Shown here: piece by piece, positions 1-6,858 of the stretch
Numbering within the stretch: position 1 is the stretch's first letter
Layout: each line of letters begins with the position of its first letter
Source of the DNA: a virus
IMG/VR virus record: IMGVR_UViG_3300006917_000178
Coordinates: 1-21,466 of that record
Reading direction: 5' to 3' (one strand)
Length of the DNA: 21,466 bases
Translations under genes and position numbers: made by a program
The notes under the pieces: generated by a model
What the model was told of the DNA's origin: nothing
The model's database searches: none
The model's input: only the letters and a program-made list of their open reading frames with translations

Positions 1-2916
1 CTCGGCGGGCGTCCAGGCTTCGCCCGTCCGCTTGGTCAGGATCGCCGCAGCGCGGCGCACCAGGCTGGACATGGCCATGTAGCCAGGGCCCTTGCCGGGT
101 GCCGCCCCCGTCTTTTTGAAGACGGCCTGATCCATCAGCGCGTAGTTGGCCATCCAGGCGTCGTTGGTCACCTCGTCGACCACGCCCAGCAGGTTCTGCA
201 TGAAGCTGTTGACCTTGGGACCGGACAGGGTGATCTCCGCCGGGTTCTCCGCCGTCAATGCCTGGATGCTGTTGTTGATCCACGCGCTCAGCACGCTCTC
301 GGCCGTGCCCTTGCCCTGCACCGACCGGCCCATGATCTGGACGATCTCCTGGGTGTCGGTCGGCCGACCGGCCAGGGTCCAGTTCGTCCAGGTCGCCAGG
401 GCGTTGTAGGCGTTGCTCTCGACCGACGACTGTGGGCTGGTGGCCGCCAGCAGCGCGGCGAAGCGGGTGGCGTCCTGCAGACCGAAGATCGACAGCAGGG
501 CCTGGGCGCTGTTCTCGTACCAGCCGCGCTTAGCCCGGCCGGACCAGGCAACGCTGGCCATCTCCTCGGCCGACGGCATGTCCTCGACCAGCTTGACGAT
601 CTTGGCCGCTGTGTCCTTGCGCAGCTTGGCCTTCTCGTCGTCGGTCAGGTAGGGCAGCACCTTCTTGAGCCCCGGTACGATCTCGGCCAGGGCCCTGGCC
701 TTCTTGTCGACCGGCGGCTGCGCCAGGGTGTCGGCCGCCTCGGGCGCGATCTCGCGCACGTCCATCGGCTCGAAGGCGGTGGCCACCATGCCGAGGGACG
801 GATCGCTCGCCCAGTAGCCGACGTACCCGGCGTCCTTGATCAGCTGCTCGTAGAGGGACCGGGTCTCGCCTTTTTCCCACTGTCCACTTTCGACCATACC
901 TCGGCCCACGTCCCTGAGCCCGTCGGGGTCGTTTGCCATGTCGTAAATACGCTCGGCAGGAACTCGCGCCTCATAGGCGATATTGCCGAGGCCAGCCTCC
1001 TTAACATAGCCGCCAGGGCGACCCGGAGCGACGCCGAAGTACGTGCGGGGCGGTGCATAGCTCTTCCTCTCGCGCTCGCTGCGCGGCAGCACCGCGCGCG
1101 GGTTGGTCCCCCAGGCCGCCGGGTCCAACTTAGTTAAACCCGGCGTGTCGCCCCAGTGGACGAGACGCACGGTTCCGTCACTCTCCACCGGCGGGGCGGA
1201 CAGCTGCTGGTCTAGCGTCGGCCCCGCCACGCCCTCGGCCACGATCCTGAGCGGATAGCGGGCCAGCATGTCCTCGGGCGTGATGCCCAGACGCGCGGCC
1301 TGCACGGCGTAGAAGTTCGACAGCAGGCCCGCGTAGGCCTGGTTCACGTCGCTGGTGAAGCGGTTGGCCTGGTCGAGCTGGGCGGTGAAGTGCGCGCGCA
1401 CGCTTTCGGCCGACTGCTTGAAGGCGTCGTCGTCCGCCTTCTCGGTCATCACCCGCTCGACTTCGGCCTCCAGCTCCTTGGCCTGGCCCTGCATGAACAC
1501 CTTCGCCTCGGCCTGGCTCATATCCAGGGGGTTGGTCTTCATGTGCTCCAGCAGGGAGGAGCTGATCTCGCTGCTGGCCGACACGCCAGCCCACTCCGCC
1601 ACGGGCACGCGGACGTCGCCGCCGGTGGCCAAGGCCTCCTGCAGTTGGGCCCGCACGCTCGGGAGCTGGGCGACCGGGTCTTGCGGCGACTGGGCCAACT
1701 GTTCGGCCAGCACCGATGCGGGGACGTACACCTCCGACACGGGTGCGTTCTCGGCCGCTGACGCCACGAACTCGTCGAAGGATTGCGGCGCGCGCTCGCG
1801 CAGCTTCGAGCTGGCGGCTGCCGTCTGCACAGCCTTCAGCGCTTCGGCCTTGAACTCGGCAGCCTCGGCCTGGCGCGCCCGCGCACCGACGGCCTGCGCC
1901 GCCTTCTCCACCAGCTTGCCGGTGGTGACGATCCCGCCGGACGCAACCACGGTGGCCACCGCCGTCTGCAGTGCTGCGCTCGGCCTCTCGGCGATAAAAT
2001 CGCCCACGGACTTCTCGGGGTTTAGCGTCACCCACTCGTTGAAGTCCTGCATCAGGGTAGCGGCCTGCTCCCCAGGGATTTCGCGGATCACCTGATTGAC
2101 CAGGGTGCGCGCCAAGCTGCTGCCCGCGCCGACGTCCTTGAGCAGCCGGGTGACGGGGAACAGCTCGGTGATCACTTCCGCACCGGCCTGGCCGCCGCCG
2201 TACACCAGCGACTGGCCGACGCCTTTTCCCTTGTCCCTGGCCTTGCCGTACTCCTGGCCCCCGACCATCGCCCCCATGCCGCCCAGAGCGACACTCGGGT
2301 TGCGCGTGGCGACCGCCGCCGCGATCAGCGGCAGCTGCTGCCCCAGCGACACCACACCGGAATACAGCCCGCCCAGCCACGGATTGTCCGTCTGGGGCAT
2401 GGCCTCTTCGGTGCGGGCGCTTAGGTACTTGCGGGCCTCATCGCCGGTGGTGCTGATCTGCAGCCCGGTCGGGCGCAGGTACAGGTTGGCCGTCTCGTTA
2501 ACGGCCTGCACCGCGCCGTAGATACCTTCGGCGGTCCCGAGAGCGGCGGCCTTCCCCAGGTTGCCGAGGGTGCCGAGCGCGTTGATCGCGGTCTCCACCG
2601 CCGACAGGTTGTCGACGTCGTCGTGGGCCACGTTCGCGCGCGCGGCCACGAACTCGGCGGTCTTGGGCGAGCGCGCGGCCAGGCCGTCGAAGTCCATGCC
2701 GAGCACGGCGGCTTCGGTGGCGATCTCGTCCTTGTTGTTGCGCACGGTCGGCACGGGCACGCCCAGGTCGCGGGACATGCGCTCGACCTCGGCCTCGTAA
2801 TCCGGGTCGACCTTCTCCCGCATCGCCTGGCCGACAGCCTGCTTGGCTCGTGGTGCTGCGGTGTTCTCGGGGCGGTAGGCCAGGACGTCGTCGACCGCTG
2901 ATCCGAAGTCCGTCAT
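1..2916 (-). CDS. Giant internal virion (ejection) protein, polyvalent type, C-terminus cut by window edge
   Basis: The frame is open for 972 codons from ATG 2916 to base 1, so the protein is longer than 972 aa. The start overlaps the stop of the upstream transglycosylase gene by four bases (ATGA). Position and size fit the last internal virion protein of podoviruses (the role of T7 gp16), which is ejected with the DNA. Seen in the sequence: a charged N-terminus; a Gly/Ala-rich hydrophobic stretch at about residues 177-330 that could cross a membrane; a helical linker; a segment at 583-726 beginning VRLVHWGDTPGL with LDPAAWGTN and a later RTYFGV, which recalls ADP-ribosyltransferase-like domains of phage polyvalent proteins; and a block at about 795-965 with GWYENS, AATSPQSSVESN, SGPKVNSF and VTNDAWMANY. 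The virion role is inferred from context with fair confidence. Both enzymatic domain guesses are tentative. Confidence 0.8.
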   Translation of the reverse strand, partial: MTDFGSAVDDVLAYRPENTAAPRAKQAVGQAMREKVDPDYEAEVERMSRDLGVPVPTVRNNKDEIATEAAVLGMDFDGLAARSPKTAEFVAARANVAHDDVDNLSAVETAINALGTLGNLGKAAALGTAEGIYGAVQAVNETANLYLRPTGLQISTTGDEARKYLSARTEEAMPQTDNPWLGGLYSGVVSLGQQLPLIAAAVATRNPSVALGGMGAMVGGQEYGKARDKGKGVGQSLVYGGGQAGAEVITELFPVTRLLKDVGAGSSLARTLVNQVIREIPGEQAATLMQDFNEWVTLNPEKSVGDFIAERPSAALQTAVATVVASGGIVTTGKLVEKAAQAVGARARQAEAAEFKAEALKAVQTAAASSKLRERAPQSFDEFVASAAENAPVSEVYVPASVLAEQLAQSPQDPVAQLPSVRAQLQEALATGGDVRVPVAEWAGVSASSEISSSLLEHMKTNPLDMSQAEAKVFMQGQAKELEAEVERVMTEKADDDAFKQSAESVRAHFTAQLDQANRFTSDVNQAYAGLLSNFYAVQAARLGITPEDMLARYPLRIVAEGVAGPTLDQQLSAPPVESDGTVRLVHWGDTPGLTKLDPAAWGTNPRAVLPRSERERKSYAPPRTYFGVAPGRPGGYVKEAGLGNIAYEARVPAERIYDMANDPDGLRDVGRGMVESGQWEKGETRSLYEQLIKDAGYVGYWASDPSLGMVATAFEPMDVREIAPEAADTLAQPPVDKKARALAEIVPGLKKVLPYLTDDEKAKLRKDTAAKIVKLVEDMPSAEEMASVAWSGRAKRGWYENSAQALLSIFGLQDATRFAALLAATSPQSSVESNAYNALATWTNWTLAGRPTDTQEIVQIMGRSVQGKGTAESVLSAWINNSIQALTAENPAEITLSGPKVNSFMQNLLGVVDEVTNDAWMANYALMDQAVFKKTGAAPGKGPGYMAMSSLVRRAAAILTKRTGEAWTPAE

Positions 2917-5279
2917 CTGCTCTTCGCTCGCCAGTAGGCGGACAGCACATCACCGTCCGAGGGGTTCGGTATACCACGCTTCCTGAACTCGTCGCGGATC
3001 GCTTTGATGCTCTCCGGCGGGATGTCGCGCACCCGCATGGTCAGCATCTGCTGGTCGTACTGCCCGCCCCACAGCGAGTTCTTGAACGTCAGGGACTTCG
3101 AGAACAGCCCGTCGATGTGCTGCTCCACCTCCAGGTCGGTGAACTTCTTGCCGTGTTGCGCCTGCGCCACCAGGATGCTCTGGCGCACGAACCGCTGCAC
3201 CGCGCCGACGCGCATGGCCTCGGCCCCACTCTTGTCGCGAGCGCGGCTGGGGTTGGGGTCTATGCCCAGGCTCTCCAGCCGGTTGTTCAGCACCACGTTG
3301 ATGGCCGGGGTGTTCAGCTCTCCTGGCCCGTTGCTGGCCGATCCGGGGCGTTCGCGTGCCGCGATCAGCGACCCTCGGTGCCGGGCGAAGGACTGGAAGT
3401 CCCCCTCCGACAGCTTCGCCCTGAAGGCGTACAGCTGTGCGTCGGTCAGGCTGGCCAGATACTCGTCGTTGCTGAGCGTCAGATATGCGACATCGTCAGT
3501 CTGCACATCCTCGCCCTTCCCCACGGTGTTGGCGAACGACATCACCGACGACACCTTGTCCGGCGGGATGGCGGCCTTCACTGACGCGGGCAGCGCGGCG
3601 TAACTGCCGCCGTTGGCCTCAACCGCGCGCAGCGCGGCGTCGTAGCCCTCGTCCTCGCGCTGCTTCTCACCCTCGGTGATCATCCGGTAGCGGCGGGTCA
3701 CCTCCTGCTCCGTCAGGCGGCGGCGCTCGGGGCTGTTGCGCACGTCGGGATGCGCCAGTGCGGCGTCCACCACCTCGGCCAGCGTCGGCTTCGGCGTGGT
3801 GCCCCCGCCCTCACCCAGCATGCGCAGGCCCTGGGCCACGTAGTCGCGGGTCTCCCTCGGCATGTGGGACAGCCACGACCGGCCGCTGTCACGCGAAGCG
3901 CTGATCGCGTCGTTCAGCCTGCCGGGCCCGGCATTGTACGCCGCCCAGGCCATGGCCATGTCGCCCTTGTACTCTCGGATCATGGCGGCCAGGTAGTCAC
4001 GCCCCACACGCGCGCGCTCCTCGGGGGAGTTGTCGCGGGCGGGTTTGACGCCGTAGCCGGGGTCGGCGTTGGTGGCGTCCATGACCTGCATCTCGCCCTT
4101 GGCCGTGCCCTGGCCGGGGACGTTGGGGCCCTCCGCGTTCGCGCGCCCCCGGCTCTCCATGTGCCGGGTGATGCCCACGATCTGGCCGAACTTCGGCCCG
4201 TCCAGCAGCGCGGTCACGTTCACCGCCCGGCCGAGATCATCTGATGACGCGGCGGACATCATCGACGTGGTCGTCACCTCCGCCACGCTAGTGGACACGC
4301 GACCGTCCACCTCCTTGCCGAGCTGCCCCCGATACTTCAGCACCGCCGCCGGGTTCATTTCCGCAGCGTACTGCCGCAGGTAGGCGTCGGCGTACTCGAT
4401 GTTGTCGTCCTGCAGCGAGGCCTCCAGCACAGAGCTGTGGGCCTGACTGGTGGCGTCCAGCTGGTCGCTGGCGATCTCCGCCGCCGACCGGCCGAGGATG
4501 AAGCCGGTGTCCGCAGTAGCAGCGCGCAGGCGCGCAATACCGGTCTCTACGAACTCAGGGTTAGTGTAGTTGGCCTCAATGCTCTTCAGCTCTGTGGCGA
4601 TAGTGCCCTTGTTTACGGACAGATTATACGCGCGGAACTGCTCACTCTCGTGCCGTATGGCTGCGCCCTGAAGCGCGCCGCGCAGCTGTTGCGCTTGCGC
4701 GTTGAAGTCCCGGCGTTGGTTGTCGCTCTTCAGACCTTCAGAAATCTTGGCGATCTCTTCGTCGAAGCGCTCCGCGTACTCGTCCGCCAGCGGCTTACCG
4801 CTCTCTCGGTTCAGCGCGTCGAAGCCCACCACGTCGAGGAAGCCGGGTTCGGTCTTCTGCCCACTGCCGTCGGTGGTGCCGAACTGCAGACGTGTGGCGC
4901 GCTCTTTCGCCTTGTTCAGCGCGTCGTCCACCATCAGCCGGTTGGCCTGGTTCTGCACGTCGAGGTAGATGCGCTCCGCCGTGTCGGCAACATTGCCCAC
5001 CGACCGGCCGAAGTCGCTCAGCTGACGGCCGGATGCGCTGGCCTGATCCGTGGACAGACCGGTGGCCAGGGCCCGCGTGACCGAGCGGTTGGTCACGTCG
5101 GCGCGGGCGACCTGCGGCGCGCGGGTCATCAGCGACGGCAAGTTGGTGCGCAGGTCAGGCGCACGCCCGGTCGGTGCCCCAACCGGGGTGGCGATGTCGG
5201 GCGACTGCGGCGCGCGGGCGCGGATGTTCTGCGGCCCGCTCGGGGTGCTGTTGCTGCTCAGTACAGGGATGGTCGGCAT
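2913..5279 (-). CDS. Internal virion protein with lytic transglycosylase (SLT) domain
   Basis: This 788-aa protein has a proline-rich, disordered-looking N-terminus (1-60), a long helical region (about 90-350), an SLT-type transglycosylase domain (about 362-475) and a helical C-terminus. The transglycosylase call rests on HMESRGR, which supplies the probable catalytic Glu375, on GEMQVMDATNADPGYGV (395-411) and on the diagnostic AYNAGPGRL (447-455). In podoviruses such virion enzymes nick peptidoglycan during DNA ejection. The domain family is clear; the ejection role follows from the neighbours. The ATG overlaps the preceding stop as TGATG and the stop overlaps the next start as ATGA, so the ejection genes are translationally coupled. 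In T7 the transglycosylase domain sits at the N-terminus of gp16; here it is on a separate, smaller protein in mid-sequence. Confidence 0.88.
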   Translation of the reverse strand: MPTIPVLSSNSTPSGPQNIRARAPQSPDIATPVGAPTGRAPDLRTNLPSLMTRAPQVARADVTNRSVTRALATGLSTDQASASGRQLSDFGRSVGNVADTAERIYLDVQNQANRLMVDDALNKAKERATRLQFGTTDGSGQKTEPGFLDVVGFDALNRESGKPLADEYAERFDEEIAKISEGLKSDNQRRDFNAQAQQLRGALQGAAIRHESEQFRAYNLSVNKGTIATELKSIEANYTNPEFVETGIARLRAATADTGFILGRSAAEIASDQLDATSQAHSSVLEASLQDDNIEYADAYLRQYAAEMNPAAVLKYRGQLGKEVDGRVSTSVAEVTTTSMMSAASSDDLGRAVNVTALLDGPKFGQIVGITRHMESRGRANAEGPNVPGQGTAKGEMQVMDATNADPGYGVKPARDNSPEERARVGRDYLAAMIREYKGDMAMAWAAYNAGPGRLNDAISASRDSGRSWLSHMPRETRDYVAQGLRMLGEGGGTTPKPTLAEVVDAALAHPDVRNSPERRRLTEQEVTRRYRMITEGEKQREDEGYDAALRAVEANGGSYAALPASVKAAIPPDKVSSVMSFANTVGKGEDVQTDDVAYLTLSNDEYLASLTDAQLYAFRAKLSEGDFQSFARHRGSLIAARERPGSASNGPGELNTPAINVVLNNRLESLGIDPNPSRARDKSGAEAMRVGAVQRFVRQSILVAQAQHGKKFTDLEVEQHIDGLFSKSLTFKNSLWGGQYDQQMLTMRVRDIPPESIKAIRDEFRKRGIPNPSDGDVLSAYWRAKSR

Positions 5280-6403
5280 CAGGCGGCCTTACTTGCTGAG
5301 TACCACTTACCGGCGACAGCCGCAGCGGTGTCGAGCAGGCCGGACGCAGCCGTCAGCGTCGGGCTGATCGACGCCGCGCCGACCTGCAGACCGCGCGACT
5401 GGTTGGTGTAGTTCTGCGACTGGATGCGCGCGTCGAGCGCGTCGAACGTGGAGTTCGTGCGGATGTTGAGCGCTTCGAACCCGGCCTGGGCCCGCTGGTT
5501 GATGCCGTAGAAGATGGCCTCGTCCGTCGCTGCGTTCGCCACGATGGCCGCGCCTTGCCGCTGCGACAGAGCGTCCATCGCTGCCGCAGCGCGGGTGCCT
5601 GCCGCATACATGCTGGCCTCGCTGCGTTCGCGCAGCACCTCGGCGTCGATACCCATGCGCGCGCCCATGGCGTTCGCCTTCACCGCCAGGCCCTGCATCC
5701 GCGCTTCCGTCATGTCCGCCACGGCCCGCGTGCGATAACCCATGGCGGCCCGCACCGCGTTCTGGTGGATGGTGGTGGCGTCCAGCTCGCCGATGTAGTC
5801 GGTGGCGGTCATGATCCGCAGCGAGCTACCCTCGTCCAGCGCCACGCCGTTCGCGGCCAGCCGAGCGATCTGGGTGCTCTTGGTCTGCGCCGTGGCCAGG
5901 CGGGACGCCTGCTCCTCCCGGCGGCCAACGTCGAGCACGTCCTGGGCGTCGCGCTCCGCCATGTCGGCGTTGAACTCGGCGACATCCATCATCAGGTTGT
6001 AGCTGCCATCGGCGATGGACATGTTGGCGTCGCCGATCTGCAGCTTCAGCCGGGTATTGATGTCGGCGATGTTCAGCGCGTAGTTCGCGTTCAGGCTCGC
6101 CACGCCCAGCGTCGTGTCGGCGCTGATACCGGCGAGCGCCATGGTGCTACGGCCCTGCATCTGCGCGGTGCGCAGGGCGATGTCCGCGTTTATGTCGGCG
6201 GTGCCGAGCACCGCTTCGGCGTTGATCTCGCCCAAGGCCTTGATGCGGTCGGCGGTGATCCCCGCGATCTCGGAGTTGCGCTTGGCGTCGTCCGCCTGCA
6301 TCTGCAGGGACAGCTTCTGGCCCTTGGCCGACTTGACGTCGCCAATGGTTTTCGCCGCTCCTGCGGCGGCTGTCAGCCCGGCGATTATCAGCAGTGGCAG
6401 CAT
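5279..6403 (-). CDS. Internal virion protein, alanine-rich and helical (gp14-like position)
   Basis: This 374-aa protein opens with a short hydrophobic segment (MLPLLIIAGLTAAAGAAKTI) that could insert in a membrane. Residues about 45-135 form a degenerate 15-residue repeat of the type A-x-I-N/S-A-D-x-x-L, predicted to be a long helix. Residues 174-224 (STQIARLAANGVALDEGSS, then TDYIGELDATTIHQNAVR and GYR) match a segment I recognise from internal virion proteins of BPP-1-like and T7-like podoviruses. The N-terminal hydrophobic helix and the position between the GNAT-like and transglycosylase genes suggest a part of the ejection channel, comparable to T7 gp14. Start and preceding stop overlap as TGATG. 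Family membership is fairly sure; the precise role is inferred. Confidence 0.8.
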   Translation of the reverse strand: MLPLLIIAGLTAAAGAAKTIGDVKSAKGQKLSLQMQADDAKRNSEIAGITADRIKALGEINAEAVLGTADINADIALRTAQMQGRSTMALAGISADTTLGVASLNANYALNIADINTRLKLQIGDANMSIADGSYNLMMDVAEFNADMAERDAQDVLDVGRREEQASRLATAQTKSTQIARLAANGVALDEGSSLRIMTATDYIGELDATTIHQNAVRAAMGYRTRAVADMTEARMQGLAVKANAMGARMGIDAEVLRERSEASMYAAGTRAAAAMDALSQRQGAAIVANAATDEAIFYGINQRAQAGFEALNIRTNSTFDALDARIQSQNYTNQSRGLQVGAASISPTLTAASGLLDTAAAVAGKWYSASKAA

Positions 6404-6858
6404 CAGACCATCTCGAAACGGTGGAAGGGCAACCCTAGCACGCCCTGCGGTTCCGGGTCATGCACCGTGAAACCCATGTAGCGCAGCCAGCGCACGGCGG
6501 CCTTGTTGCGTGCGTCCACGAAGTTCACCAGGTACGGGAACGCCTGACGCGCCTCGTCGATGACCCGCCGCGCGATGCGCGTCAGGTTGGCCGCGTCGCC
6601 GCTGGCTGCCGGGGTGCCCACCATCCAGGGCATGGCGGAGCCGGGAGTGGGGAGCGGCACGAAGCCGAATAGCGCCGCCGGTTGCCCGTCGCGCAGGGCG
6701 AGCCGCGTGAACGCCGAGTGCTCGACGCTCTCCTCCAGCACCTGATATGGCGACTGACCGGTGAAGGCGATCAGCTCGTTCATATCCACCTGGCGCATGT
6801 GGCGCACAACGTACGCCACGTCCCAGGGCGTGATCGTCTCCAGCAGCCTAACCCCCAA
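6403..6858 (-). CDS. GNAT-like virion protein (T7 gp13 / DUF2833 type), TTG start
   Basis: This 151-aa protein has an acyltransferase-like fold pattern: PWDVAYVVRHMRQVD near the N-terminus, then ALRDGQPAALFGFVP, and the ending NFVDARNKAAVRWLRYMGF followed by FHRFEMV. The last block is the usual GNAT end in which a residue-rich turn (N-K-A-A-V-R-W-L) precedes a Gly-Phe. Proteins of this family (internal virion protein A, DUF2833) sit between tail tubular protein B and the internal virion proteins in podoviruses, as here. An in-frame TGA lies two codons upstream, so the earliest start is TTG 6858. A strong GGAGG lies six to seven bases before it, which supports this rare start. It overlaps the end of tail tubular protein B by 11 bases. 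Whether it binds an acyl-CoA cannot be judged. Confidence 0.8.
   Translation of the reverse strand: MGVRLLETITPWDVAYVVRHMRQVDMNELIAFTGQSPYQVLEESVEHSAFTRLALRDGQPAALFGFVPLPTPGSAMPWMVGTPAASGDAANLTRIARRVIDEARQAFPYLVNFVDARNKAAVRWLRYMGFTVHDPEPQGVLGLPFHRFEMV

Noticed and set aside
1178-2380. A 400-codon frame on the minus strand
   Set aside because: It is a shifted frame of the giant virion protein, which stays open from 2916 to the left edge and has the more natural composition and domain pattern.
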